64,000 nt of DNA from JAGXLC01 sp041686375 (lineage in GTDB: Bacteria > Bacteroidota > Bacteroidia > Bacteroidales > UBA12077). The notes beneath the pieces were generated by a model, which saw only the letters and a program-made list of their open reading frames with translations, had not been told where the DNA came from and made no database searches. The translations under genes were made by a program, and so were the position numbers. The stretch covers positions 1 through 64,000 of the forward strand of contig JAWLEB010000004.1 of NCBI GenBank assembly GCA_041686375.1. Direction: 5' to 3'. Positions 29,920 through 38,958 of this stretch are shown piece after piece. Numbering within the stretch: the stretch's first letter is position 1; each line of letters starts with the position of its first letter.

Positions 29920-31161
29920 ATGAAATTTTTGAAAACCTTTGGCATTCTGGTTGTAGCCTTTGTTTTGGTCCTATCTGGATGCCAAGAAGAAGAAAACTTA
30001 TCAACCAATGATCTGGAACAACAAAAGGAATATACAAATCTGACTGATTACCAGACAGGTGATATTATTCCTGGTCAATACATCGTTATATTGGATGGGG
30101 AAAAAACAAAAAAAGCAAACTGGAAAAATCTGGATTACAAGGCCAAACGATCCTTGATGAAAGAGGAAGCCAAGAGTATCCTTCAAAGAAATTCTATCTC
30201 TGAAAGAGAATTTGAGCACGTTTATAGCAGTATGGTTCAGGGATTCTCCACTGAGTTGACAGAAGAAGAAGTTACGAAACTGGAAAATGCCGAAGAAGTT
30301 AGGTACATAGAAAAAGACCGTTATGTTATTTTAGGTCCCCCACCGGGAGTGGGACCTCCTGACAATGGAGATGAAGAAGACGAAGAAGAAACAAGTAATC
30401 AGACAACCCCATGGGGCATACAACGCGTAAATGGAGGAGTTGATGGATCAAATAAAATCGCATGGATTATTGACACAGGAATTGACCTTGATCACCCTGA
30501 CTTGAATGTAGATCAGAACAGAAGTTATTCTGTATTTACAAGAGGACGTGATAAGGATCCAGATGACAACAACGGTCACGGATCTCATGTTGCAGGAACC
30601 ATAGCAGCAGTAGATAACGATGAAGGTGTCATAGGTGTTGCAGCTGGAGCAACAGTGGTCGCTGTAAAAGCACTGGATGCCCAGGGCAGCGGAGATTATT
30701 CCGGAATAATTGAAGCCGTGGATTATGTTGGTGCAAATGGCGAAGACGGTGATGTTGCAAACATGAGCCTTGGCGGACCCACTTCAGATGCGTTGGACGA
30801 GACAGTATTAAACGCTTCGCAAAATGGTATAATATTTTCCATTGCTGCAGGAAACGATGGTGAAGATGCCAACAACTATTCGCCAGCAAATGTAAATGGA
30901 GAATATGTCTACACTATTTCTGCCATGGATGATGGGGACTACTGGGCTACATTCTCCAATTATGGCAATCCACCTATAGATTATTGTGCACCAGGTGTGA
31001 ACATTGAATCTACCTGGAAAGATGGAGAATACAATACAATCAGCGGAACTTCAATGGCAGCACCCCATGCAGCAGGTGTATTGTTGTTAGGCAATGCTTC
31101 TACAGACGGAAATGTTTCTGGCGATCCTGATGGAGATCCAGATCCAATAATCGTTCATTAA
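29920..31161 (+). CDS. Subtilisin-like S8 serine protease, lipoprotein
   Basis: 413 residues. A lipoprotein signal has lipobox LSGC and Cys21. An I9 inhibitor-type propeptide spans about 50-135 (PGQYIVILD...EEVRYIEKDR). An acidic and proline-rich linker (140-160) precedes the peptidase domain, with Asp185 (WIIDTGID), His220 (NNGHGSHVAGT), oxyanion Asn312 and Ser378 (GTSMAAPHAAG). The triad is complete. It is close to proteinase K-like extracellular subtilases, here anchored to a membrane. It stands alone, preceded by a palindrome that may regulate it. Confidence 0.95.
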   Translation: MKFLKTFGILVVAFVLVLSGCQEEENLSTNDLEQQKEYTNLTDYQTGDIIPGQYIVILDGEKTKKANWKNLDYKAKRSLMKEEAKSILQRNSISEREFEHVYSSMVQGFSTELTEEEVTKLENAEEVRYIEKDRYVILGPPPGVGPPDNGDEEDEEETSNQTTPWGIQRVNGGVDGSNKIAWIIDTGIDLDHPDLNVDQNRSYSVFTRGRDKDPDDNNGHGSHVAGTIAAVDNDEGVIGVAAGATVVAVKALDAQGSGDYSGIIEAVDYVGANGEDGDVANMSLGGPTSDALDETVLNASQNGIIFSIAAGNDGEDANNYSPANVNGEYVYTISAMDDGDYWATFSNYGNPPIDYCAPGVNIESTWKDGEYNTISGTSMAAPHAAGVLLLGNASTDGNVSGDPDGDPDPIIVH

Positions 31162-31188
31162 ACAAAAAAATACAATCCTAAAATAATT

Positions 31189-31233
31189 AAATCATAAAGG
31201 GAGGCCATTAGTCATGACTCCCTTTATGATTTT
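31189..31233. terminator. Bidirectional hairpin terminator
   Basis: A perfect 15-bp stem, AAATCATAAAGGGAG with its complement, closes a 15-nt loop. It lies between the convergent subtilase and epimerase genes and overlaps the last codons of the latter. T-runs are short on both sides. Confidence 0.7.
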
Positions 31234-32230
31234 GCCCGGTAAACACTATCATGTCTTTTACTGACTGTGGTATTGAGACAAATTCATAGTTTAACACCTT
31301 TCTGATTTTATCAGTGGTAAAATAAACTTTATTATGTGCCGAAGCATGCATTTCCTTTGTAATTAATGCTTTTCCACCGCTTAATTTTCTCCTTAACCCA
31401 TCAAGTCTCCAGGCTGTACCTGTAAGCTTTTTATTTAAAGGTTTATACGGTGGTTTCACTCCATATTCTTTGCTTATGAAAGTTAAGATTTCCTTATATG
31501 AGTAATTCCCTTCTGACAATATAAATCGCTCATTAAAACGTGCTCTCTTGTACAAATCCCAGGTAGCCATACAAACATCTCTAACATCAACAAAACCAGT
31601 TATCCCGGAAGGATAGTATTTTAGTCCTTTCTTTACCCGGGATAATATCCTACCAAAACCATCCATTGGCAAACCGGGACCTAAAACCACCGAAGGACTC
31701 ACTATCAAGGCATTTAACCCTTCTTCAATTCCCCTCCAGACCTCCAGCTCACTTTTAAATTTACTCTCTCCATACGCAGAGTTGCGAATAGGATTATTGC
31801 CAAAAGCCTCCTCTGTAATATAGCCACCTTGTTTTTCAGGATCAAGAGCTGCCACAGAACTTACATAAATGAAATGTGGAATACCTTTTTCAAGTGCCAA
31901 ATCAACCATATTGGCAGTACCTTGAATATTAGCTTCCAGCATCTTATATTTATCTGACGGATCAAATGAAACCATAGCTGCCAGATGTATAATGAGATCA
32001 ACATTATTCAAATCATTATAAAGAGGATATAGGTTATCAATATTCCCCTCGACCCAGTTTATTTTATTTAAATAGCTATCATAATCGGTCGTATACCAAC
32101 TAAAAACTTTTTTTACATAATCTAAATTACTTCCTGATCTGCGTAGGGCAATGACTTCTTTACCTTCCTCCAAAAGATGGAAAAGAAAATGAGCCCCTAT
32201 AAAACCGGTACCACCTGTAACAAAAATCAT
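31208..32230 (-). CDS. NAD-dependent epimerase/dehydratase family protein
   Basis: A 340-residue extended SDR protein. The nucleotide motif is TGGTGFIGAHFL at the N-terminus, and the catalytic Tyr-Lys lie in YGESKFK. A substrate domain follows, with GFVDVRDVCMATWDLY, as in dihydroflavonol-4-reductase-like members. The substrate cannot be read from sequence. It has no same-strand neighbour within 1 kb. Confidence 0.88.
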   Translation of the reverse strand: MIFVTGGTGFIGAHFLFHLLEEGKEVIALRRSGSNLDYVKKVFSWYTTDYDSYLNKINWVEGNIDNLYPLYNDLNNVDLIIHLAAMVSFDPSDKYKMLEANIQGTANMVDLALEKGIPHFIYVSSVAALDPEKQGGYITEEAFGNNPIRNSAYGESKFKSELEVWRGIEEGLNALIVSPSVVLGPGLPMDGFGRILSRVKKGLKYYPSGITGFVDVRDVCMATWDLYKRARFNERFILSEGNYSYKEILTFISKEYGVKPPYKPLNKKLTGTAWRLDGLRRKLSGGKALITKEMHASAHNKVYFTTDKIRKVLNYEFVSIPQSVKDMIVFTGQNHKGSHD

Positions 32231-32326
32231 AATACAACATTAAAATATCACGCACATGATTACTATCATATACAACAGAATTAAAAACTTATGGTTTATT
32301 GAAAAAAATAAATGTAAAATAATTCC

Positions 32327-32337
32327 TAAATTAGCAC
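32327..32337 (+). promoter_or_regulatory. Candidate promoter motif TAAATTAGCAC before ribE
   Basis: The same 11-mer as before gmhA; it resembles TAnnTTTG imperfectly. It lies 88 bp upstream of the ribE start. Confidence 0.25.
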
Positions 32338-32425
32338 AATAATTCTGACTCAAATAAAGGTTTAAAGATAAGATATTTCAAAGGATTGTCAAATTAAGTT
32401 AATAAGAACCAAAAAACGAATCAAT

Positions 32426-33034
32426 ATGTTTTCAGGAATTGTAGAAGAAGCAGCGCCGGTTGTCAATTTGGAAAAAGAAGGAAGCAATCTGCACATCACA
32501 ATGCAATGTTCATTTGCAGATGAATTAAAAATCGACCAAAGCGTTTCACACAACGGTGTTTGTCTTACCGTTGTTGACGTTAATAAGGAAAAAAAAGAAT
32601 TCACCGTAACAGCTATTCAGGAAACCCTTGATAAGTCGAACCTAGGATTACTTAAAAAAGGCTCCAAAGTTAACCTGGAACGCAGCATGAAAGCAGACAG
32701 TTTTCTGGATGGTCATATAGTGCAGGGACACGTCGATCAAACAGCTAAATGCACGGAAGTCCGCGAAGCCGATGGTAGCTGGTATTTCAGATTTGAATTT
32801 GACCCAACACAAGAAGATTATATTACAGTTGAAAAAGGATCTGTGTCCGTAAATGGCGTTAGCCTTACAGTTGTAAACTCAAGGGATAATTCTTTCGAGG
32901 TGGCTATCATTCCATACACCTATGATATCACGAATTTTCATCAAATTAAACCGGGAACAATAGTTAACCTTGAATTTGATGTTATTGGTAAGTATGTTGC
33001 AAAAATTGTTAAGCAGCAACTGGATAAGGAATAA
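32426..33034 (+). CDS. ribE: Riboflavin synthase, alpha subunit
   Basis: 202 residues with two tandem lumazine-binding barrels. The first starts MFSGIVEEAA and has SVSHNGVCLTV. The second begins LDGHIVQGHVDQ and has SVSVNGVSLTVV. The enzyme dismutates two 6,7-dimethyl-8-ribityllumazine molecules into riboflavin. I saw no FMN riboswitch upstream. The histidine kinase follows by 34 bp. Confidence 0.96.
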   Translation: MFSGIVEEAAPVVNLEKEGSNLHITMQCSFADELKIDQSVSHNGVCLTVVDVNKEKKEFTVTAIQETLDKSNLGLLKKGSKVNLERSMKADSFLDGHIVQGHVDQTAKCTEVREADGSWYFRFEFDPTQEDYITVEKGSVSVNGVSLTVVNSRDNSFEVAIIPYTYDITNFHQIKPGTIVNLEFDVIGKYVAKIVKQQLDKE

Positions 33035-33068
33035 GCACGAAAATTACAGAAAGGAAAGCTAGCTGAAT

Positions 33069-34133
33069 ATGAAGAACACCACACCGCGAAAAACGGCAGT
33101 CTACGTGTCTTTTATCTCATCAATTATAGCAACTGTGATAATGCTATTATTATATGTTCTCAATGGTGGAGATGATATATTTCTTGCAATTATATTCGGT
33201 TTTTTGCTGATTTTCATTGCTGTTTATATCGTGGTGTATTATATGTTGAACCGGTTTATTTTCGAAAAAATAAATCCTATTTACAAGACGATACACAATA
33301 AGAATATCCCTGAAAAGGAGTTGAGAAAAGACATGGAAGAAAGGGACATTATCAAAGAGGTAAATTATGAGGTAATGGACTGGGCAAAAAATAAAACCAA
33401 AGAGATTGCACAGCTAAAACATATGGCCAAGTACCGTAAAGAATTTTTAGGAAATGTGTCTCATGAGCTAAAAACACCGATCTTTACCATTCAGGGATAT
33501 GTGCTCACTTTACTGGATGGTGCAATCGAAGATCCTGACTTCAATAGAAAATATCTGCAAAAAACCGAAAAAAGCATTAACCGGCTGATCTCCATTGTTG
33601 AAGATTTGGAGGAAATTACTAAACTGGAAGCTGGTGAACTGAAACTAGAATATGAAACGTTTGACATCGTGGAACTTTTCAGGGAAATCATGGAATCTCA
33701 TGAGCTTAAAGCCAATAAAAAAGGAACGACCCTTACTTTTGACTCAAAATACGATAAGCAAATCTTGGTTCAGGCCGATAAAGAAAAAATATATCAGGCG
33801 GCTTCAAATTTATTAGTCAACTCAATCAATTACGGAAAGGAAAACGGTAAGACTGAAGTGTCCTTCTTGGACATGGGAGATAACATTCTGATTGAGATTG
33901 CCGATGACGGAATAGGAATTTCTGAAAAAGAGATTCCAAGAATATTTGAACGTTTTTACAGGGTAGACAAAAGCCGCTCAAGAGAGCAAGGGGGTACAGG
34001 TCTCGGTTTAGCAATTGTCAAACACATAATCGAAGGACATAATCAAACCATCAATGTGCGAAGTTCACTAAACAAAGGGACATCCTTTGCCTTCACGCTT
34101 AGCAAAGCAAAGAAAAAAAGTGTGTCATTTTAG
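33069..34133 (+). CDS. Membrane sensor histidine kinase
   Basis: 354 residues. Two transmembrane helices at about 11-31 and 37-60 leave almost no periplasmic loop. A short linker leads to the HisKA dimerisation domain with phospho-acceptor His132 (GNVSHELKTP). An HATPase domain has an N box (ASNLLVNSINYG), G1 (IADDGIGIS) and G2 (GGTGLGLAIVKHI). With no extracytoplasmic sensor it resembles PhoR/ResE-like kinases that sense membrane or partner state. No response regulator gene is adjacent. Confidence 0.93.
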   Translation: MKNTTPRKTAVYVSFISSIIATVIMLLLYVLNGGDDIFLAIIFGFLLIFIAVYIVVYYMLNRFIFEKINPIYKTIHNKNIPEKELRKDMEERDIIKEVNYEVMDWAKNKTKEIAQLKHMAKYRKEFLGNVSHELKTPIFTIQGYVLTLLDGAIEDPDFNRKYLQKTEKSINRLISIVEDLEEITKLEAGELKLEYETFDIVELFREIMESHELKANKKGTTLTFDSKYDKQILVQADKEKIYQAASNLLVNSINYGKENGKTEVSFLDMGDNILIEIADDGIGISEKEIPRIFERFYRVDKSRSREQGGTGLGLAIVKHIIEGHNQTINVRSSLNKGTSFAFTLSKAKKKSVSF

Positions 34134-34175
34134 GATGTCAGTTCTGTCAATTTGTCTTAACCCAAATAATGCAGG

Positions 34176-34808
34176 TTAATAATCCCCATAATTAAAGTTA
34201 TAGAACTTTTCAATATTACTGCGCTTCACTTCTTCCACCTGCACGTTCATTCGTATATCCTGTTCAGGTTTATCTTTGTCATTCGTAGGCTTTGCAGCAA
34301 CAGAGTCAACCACGGACAATCCACTCATCACCTGCCCAAAGACAGTATATTCTCCATTCAGATGAGGCGCTCCATTGTGGTTTTCTACAATATAGAATTG
34401 TGTTCCACTTGAGCGTCTTTCCGGATTGGCATTATCTCCTTCCCTCGCTGCACCAACAGCACCGTATATATGCTTGTAATCCTCGTTGATCTCCGCGGGG
34501 ATAGTCTCCGGTATTATATTCTCATCATAATCGCGCTCCTTATTTGAGGTTGTTTGGTCACCGGTTTGTATCATAAAATTATCAATAACACGGTGAAAAA
34601 TAATATTATCATAAACTCCGGCCTTTGCCAGCTTTATAAAATTATTCTTATGTTCAGGAGCGTCATCGAAAAGAATCATTTTAATATCACCGTATTCGGT
34701 TTCAATGGTTATCAGATAATCATGTATTGAGTCTGGTAATGGTTCTGTTGCGTTACTGGCAAAAGGCAATACTAGCAACGTGATTAATAGTAATGTAATT
34801 TTCTTCAT
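34176..34808 (-). CDS. Cyclophilin-type peptidyl-prolyl cis-trans isomerase, exported
   Basis: About 210 residues from the ATG at 34808. A Sec signal peptide (MKKITLLLITLLVLPFASNA) precedes the cyclophilin domain, which has the FHRVIDNFMIQTGDQ core and FGQVMSGLSVVDSV near the end. The catalytic Arg of FHRV is present. The frame is open back to 34916, but those 36 extra codons encode the end of a decayed nucleoside transporter and would spoil the signal peptide. I therefore place the start at 34808. Confidence 0.9.
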   Translation of the reverse strand: MKKITLLLITLLVLPFASNATEPLPDSIHDYLITIETEYGDIKMILFDDAPEHKNNFIKLAKAGVYDNIIFHRVIDNFMIQTGDQTTSNKERDYDENIIPETIPAEINEDYKHIYGAVGAAREGDNANPERRSSGTQFYIVENHNGAPHLNGEYTVFGQVMSGLSVVDSVAAKPTNDKDKPEQDIRMNVQVEEVKRSNIEKFYNFNYGDY

Positions 34809-34841
34809 AATACAAAGCGTTATAGATTTAATAATTTCAAT

Positions 34842-35338
34842 TTTTTCTCCCATAATCATTCCGATAATGGTTGCTGATAAAAATGATGCCAGCGTTCCAC
34901 ATATCGAAGCTCTCATCCCATTTCTGGGGAAAAGTCACGTTTATTAGGCGCTAAACCTATCAGTATCAACAATCCCTCACCTACTAGCGACCAGCCAATT
35001 GCTTTACGGTTGGTACTGAATAACCAGGCCAGCGTACTAAGAACAAACATTCCCAATAACCCACACACTAAACTCATGGAAGTAAAGTCGCCATTCTTTC
35101 CACTATCTGGTAAGATGTTTGATTTGGACACCTCCTCAGTTTCATGTTTTTCCCTAGTATCGGATTCTTCCATTGCCTTAGCATAGGTTTCCGAAACAGC
35201 TACAGTTGTATCATAAATTTTTACACCCGGGGTATCATAAACATTTTCAGAGGATGGTGAACCGGAACTATTATGCGAAATTATAAAACCTGTGGAAATT
35301 ATCAGAAGGGAAAATACAATCAAGAGTTTCTTTACCAT
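34842..35338 (-). pseudogene. Remnant of a CNT (NupC-type) nucleoside transporter
   Basis: The 141-codon frame 35338-34913 has a signal-like start and a region matching the N-terminal CNT segment (LLGMFVLSTLAWLFSTNRKAI). It then jumps to GLAPNKRDFSPEMG, which belongs to the C-terminal end of such transporters. The next residues of that C-terminus (MRASICGTLASFLSATIIGM) continue in a shifted frame from 34916, across GGATGA where one base appears lost. So the gene has lost its middle and also carries a frameshift. CNT proteins import nucleosides with Na+ or H+; this copy cannot. The family assignment is from memory of the motifs. Confidence 0.75.
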
Positions 35339-35365
35339 AATATAGCCACAATATTAAGATAATCA

Positions 35366-35965
35366 CTATTTTTCTCTTCGGTTTATTTCGTCGCGAATAA
35401 TAGAAGCCTTTTCATACTCTTCATTATTAACTGCTTCTTCCAATAATTCCTGTAATTCTTCTATACTCATGTGCTTATATTGCTCGGAGGCTTCTTTCTT
35501 ATTTTGTTTTCCTTTTCCTTTTGGTATATCTTCTGTTTCTCCCTCTTCCTTCTCCAAATCAATTACGATACCTGACTTGGAAAGTATTTCTTCTGTTGTA
35601 TATATCGGGCATTTAAAACGAAGTGCCAGGGCAATCGCATCAGAAGTCCTGGCATCTATACTTATATCCTCACCACCATTATTGCAAATGAGTTTCGCAT
35701 AGAACACTCCCTCTTCCAGCTTATAAATGATAACTTCTTTCAAACTAATTTTATATGTAACGGCAAAGTTATGGAATAAATCATGTGTCAAAGGTCGTGG
35801 AGGTTTCAAGCCTTCAAGCTGAATGGCTATTGATTGTGCTTCAAAACCGCCAATGATTATTGGTATTCTCCTTTCGCCTTTTTCTTCAGTCAAAACAAGA
35901 GCATAAGCTCCTGTTTGTGTTTGACTGTAAGAAATGCCAAGTACGTTGAGTTTAATTTTATTCAT
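35366..35965 (-). CDS. BFN (bifunctional nuclease) domain protein with UVR motif
   Basis: 199 residues. A BFN/DUF151 domain (1-135) carries the motifs IIIGGFEAQSIAI, RPLTHDLFHN and DARTSDAIALALRFKCPIY. A charged linker and a C-terminal UvrB/UvrC motif (about 168-198, LEEAVNNEEYEKASIIRDEIN) follow. Relatives have reported DNase/RNase activity. The UVR motif may mediate protein contacts. A single gene, upstream of the transporter remnant. Confidence 0.9.
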   Translation of the reverse strand: MNKIKLNVLGISYSQTQTGAYALVLTEEKGERRIPIIIGGFEAQSIAIQLEGLKPPRPLTHDLFHNFAVTYKISLKEVIIYKLEEGVFYAKLICNNGGEDISIDARTSDAIALALRFKCPIYTTEEILSKSGIVIDLEKEEGETEDIPKGKGKQNKKEASEQYKHMSIEELQELLEEAVNNEEYEKASIIRDEINRREK

Positions 35966-36142
35966 AAGTATCCTGCCAATACTTTTCTTGAATTACACTA
36001 AATGCAAATGTAATCAATTCATGTAAATTTTAATTTAATTTAGAGATTTTATTTTAAACCACAAATAAGTATTGTTTTTGTTTATTAAATAATTTAATAT
36101 ATTAGATTTTCCGTTTTTTTCGTGGTTACAAAATAGCCTACT

Positions 36143-37288
36143 ATGATAATTTTCGAATTAACATGTTATATGATAAGTTTTGTGTATGTACTTCTGATAA
36201 TTCAATATTGGATCGGTTGGCACAAAACTGAATCCTTACAGCCCAAAAACAGACACTCAGTAAAAAATGATGTTTTTCTTTCCGTAATTGTACCTTTCAG
36301 AAATGAAGAAAATAATATCCAATCGTTAATCAATTGTTTATCCCTGCAAGATTATCCTGAAAACCTGTATGAAATCATTTTAATTGATGATCATTCCCAA
36401 GACAAAACGATGGAAATAATTACCAACCAAACCCAAATAAAAGACAACCTAAAAATCATAAAAAACCAAAATGGAGAACAGGGGAAAAAAGCGGCACTTA
36501 TCAATGGTATTCATAAAGCCCGGGGTGAAATAATTGTGCAAACAGATGCCGATTGCACAATGATGTCCAGTTGGTTGTCAACAATTGCATCATTTTATAA
36601 AACCCATGAGCCCGAAATGATTTTGGCACCTGTGATTGTAAAAAGTAATCACAAAGCTCTTCAGTCATTTCAGGAATTTGAAAATGCAGCGTTAATAACT
36701 TCTACTTGTGGCTCTGCATTCTATAACAGACCTATTCTGGCAAACGGCGCTAACCTGATTTATAAAAAAGAAGTGATTAATACAAGCCGGAACCCGTTTA
36801 GAAAAGAAATTCCTTCAGGTGATGATATGTTTCTTGTATTAACCCTTGCCAGAAAAAGAAACCATCGGATTAAATTTCTTAAATCAGCAGAAGCTCCTGT
36901 TTATACCAATGCCTGTAAAACTTTAAATCAATTGAAACACCAAAAGAAAAGATGGCTGCAAAAAGGGAAATATTATAAGGACAAAAATATTACCCTAAAT
37001 GGTGGAATAATAATATCAGCAAATCTTGCTGTTCTGGTTGCATTGCTATTTTCTTTAATAACGTCAGATTGGCTGTTATTCCTGGTTATATTTGCAGCTA
37101 AGGCCGCAGCAGACTCATTAGTTATCCTCTCATCAATGCTTTTTTTTAAAAGAACATTATCTTTACATCTTTTTTTATTGGCACATATTGTTTATCCTAT
37201 TTACGCTGTATCCCTGATGCTTTTTGCATTCACAGGAAAATTTAAATGGAAAGAAAGGGTTTATAAAAAGAACATAAAACCAACATGA
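36143..37288 (+). CDS. Membrane-anchored family 2 glycosyltransferase
   Basis: 381 residues. One N-terminal helix (1-22) precedes the GT-A domain, with VIVPFRNEENNI, DDHSQD, the DADC metal motif, GDDMF, and the acceptor-site QKKRWLQKG. At least three C-terminal helices (about 290-370) follow. The architecture suggests a processive or lipid-linked sugar transferase on the cytoplasmic face. The stop overlaps the next gene's start by 4 bp (ATGA), so the two are translationally coupled. Confidence 0.9.
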   Translation: MIIFELTCYMISFVYVLLIIQYWIGWHKTESLQPKNRHSVKNDVFLSVIVPFRNEENNIQSLINCLSLQDYPENLYEIILIDDHSQDKTMEIITNQTQIKDNLKIIKNQNGEQGKKAALINGIHKARGEIIVQTDADCTMMSSWLSTIASFYKTHEPEMILAPVIVKSNHKALQSFQEFENAALITSTCGSAFYNRPILANGANLIYKKEVINTSRNPFRKEIPSGDDMFLVLTLARKRNHRIKFLKSAEAPVYTNACKTLNQLKHQKKRWLQKGKYYKDKNITLNGGIIISANLAVLVALLFSLITSDWLLFLVIFAAKAAADSLVILSSMLFFKRTLSLHLFLLAHIVYPIYAVSLMLFAFTGKFKWKERVYKKNIKPT

Positions 37289-38502
37289 TTAGGTTATTCA
37301 GAAAATCGCCCCATAATTATCAGACGCCTGGTAAAATTGCCTGGAAGCGTTTTGAAAAAAACAAATTTGCCTTGCTCGGCATGATCTTTTTATTACTTAT
37401 GTTCACATTGGCGCTTCTTGGATATTTAATTACACCAGATTCGACCCCATCAGCCAACAATCAATTTCTGGAACTTACAACAAAGAAACCCGGTTTTACC
37501 ACGAAAATGTTAAAAATTAGAAAAAATACAGAAGATGAAAGGAAGAGCTGGATAGCAACAATGCTGTCAGGCAAAAGAGAGAATTATAATTACATCCCGG
37601 TCTCGGCTATTGAATTTAAAGATTCGGTTCTAGTTGTCCAGGAATACTTAGAAAGGGAAAAAGAAGAATTTGTACAGACATTTAACCCGGTAGATGTAGT
37701 TTACGCGATTAGCCTCGACTACCCTGTAAAATTTGAAAATGAAGCATTCGCTTTTACAGACATAAAGAATAATGTCCAATCGGTTTCTTATGAAAAAATA
37801 AAAGATACCATAAGATCTAGCCATTTTGTTGAAAAGACCTTTCCACTTGGAACCGATCTTTTCGGTAGAGATTTATTATCTCGCTTAATAATAGGTGCAA
37901 GGATTTCTTTATCCGTAGGTTTTATAGCAGTTTTTATTTCATTGCTGATTGGTATAACACTTGGCTCCATAGCCGGATATTTTAGAGGCTGGCTTGATGA
38001 CATCATCATGTGGTTAATTAATGTGGTTTGGTCGGTGCCAACTTTATTAATGGTAATAGCCATAACGCTCGTAATCGGTAAAGGGTTCTGGCAAATCTTT
38101 CTTGCCGTAGGTCTCACCATGTGGGTAGAAGTTGCACGTGTTGTCAGAGGCCAAATTATTTCCATAAGAGAAAAGGAATACGTGGAAGCAGCGAGGGCAT
38201 TGGGTTTTCCCTCAGGTAGAATCATCCTCCGTCATATTCTCCCTAATGTAATGAATCCTGTGATTATCATATCTGCAGCAAATTTTGCCTCTGCAATTCT
38301 CATTGAAGCAGGCTTAAGCTTTCTTGGCATTGGGGTTCAGCCTCCTATGCCTTCCTGGGGTACCATGATTAAGGAACACTATGGCTATATCCTTATTGAT
38401 AAGGGTTATTTGGCAATATTACCAGGCATTGCCATTATGCTAACTGTACTTTCTTTTACCCTTATCGGTAATGGACTGAGAGATGCATTGGATACAAAAT
38501 AA
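37285..38502 (+). CDS. DppC/OppC-family ABC permease with large periplasmic insert
   Basis: 405 residues. TM1 lies at about 29-50, then comes an unusually long segment (about 51-185) before the core that begins with FPLGTDLFGRD. Five more helices follow. The EAA loop EYVEAARALGFPSGRIILRHILPN is intact, so it should couple to an ATPase. DppC proteins usually have a much shorter segment after TM1. No DppB, binding protein or ATPase gene is adjacent; the only partner is the overlapping glycosyltransferase. Confidence 0.9.
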   Translation: MIRLFRKSPHNYQTPGKIAWKRFEKNKFALLGMIFLLLMFTLALLGYLITPDSTPSANNQFLELTTKKPGFTTKMLKIRKNTEDERKSWIATMLSGKRENYNYIPVSAIEFKDSVLVVQEYLEREKEEFVQTFNPVDVVYAISLDYPVKFENEAFAFTDIKNNVQSVSYEKIKDTIRSSHFVEKTFPLGTDLFGRDLLSRLIIGARISLSVGFIAVFISLLIGITLGSIAGYFRGWLDDIIMWLINVVWSVPTLLMVIAITLVIGKGFWQIFLAVGLTMWVEVARVVRGQIISIREKEYVEAARALGFPSGRIILRHILPNVMNPVIIISAANFASAILIEAGLSFLGIGVQPPMPSWGTMIKEHYGYILIDKGYLAILPGIAIMLTVLSFTLIGNGLRDALDTK

Positions 38503-38958
38503 TGATCCAACACAAACTTTATTGTATCATATAAAAAATATTGTTCATCAAAACCATATGAACAAAATTTTGTTACCCTGTCATAATAGTAAAAACATAA
38601 AATCAGAAAGTAATCTATCAGCATCTAATACAAACTGTAAACAAACTTAAAGAAAAAGTAAAAGAGCATATCTGTTATCAAAATTTATTGAAAAATACAG
38701 AGATGATATGACTCTATCAGAACATTCAGAATCACATCCTGAAAAATCTCAACATATGGGCAATAAAAACAACAATAATCTAAGTAAGGAAGATTATGTG
38801 GAATTAACTATCCGGGAGGATATTAAATACAACGAAAAACATTCCTGTTTTAAAGACAAAAAATTTTAAATAAACTTCTTGAATACTACTAATCATGTGA
38901 AGGCTATGAGACTTGTGGCTTGTTGGTTTAAAAAAACAATACAGATAGAACCAACAAA
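38503..38958. other. 456-bp intergenic region
   Basis: AT-rich, between the convergent DppC-like and ABC-2 permease genes. It holds one possible small ORF (38708-38869). No clear terminator or RNA structure. Confidence 0.4.
38708..38869 (+). CDS. Possible small hydrophilic protein (53 aa)
   Basis: ATG to TAA of 53 codons, rich in Glu, Lys, His and Asn, starting MTLSEHSESHPEK. It has no homology I recognise and no ribosome binding site. It could be chance in a gene-free stretch. Confidence 0.2.
   Translation: MTLSEHSESHPEKSQHMGNKNNNNLSKEDYVELTIREDIKYNEKHSCFKDKKF

Noticed and set aside
34809..34916. N-terminal extension of the cyclophilin
   Set aside because: These codons encode the end of a decayed nucleoside transporter and would precede a clear signal peptide.
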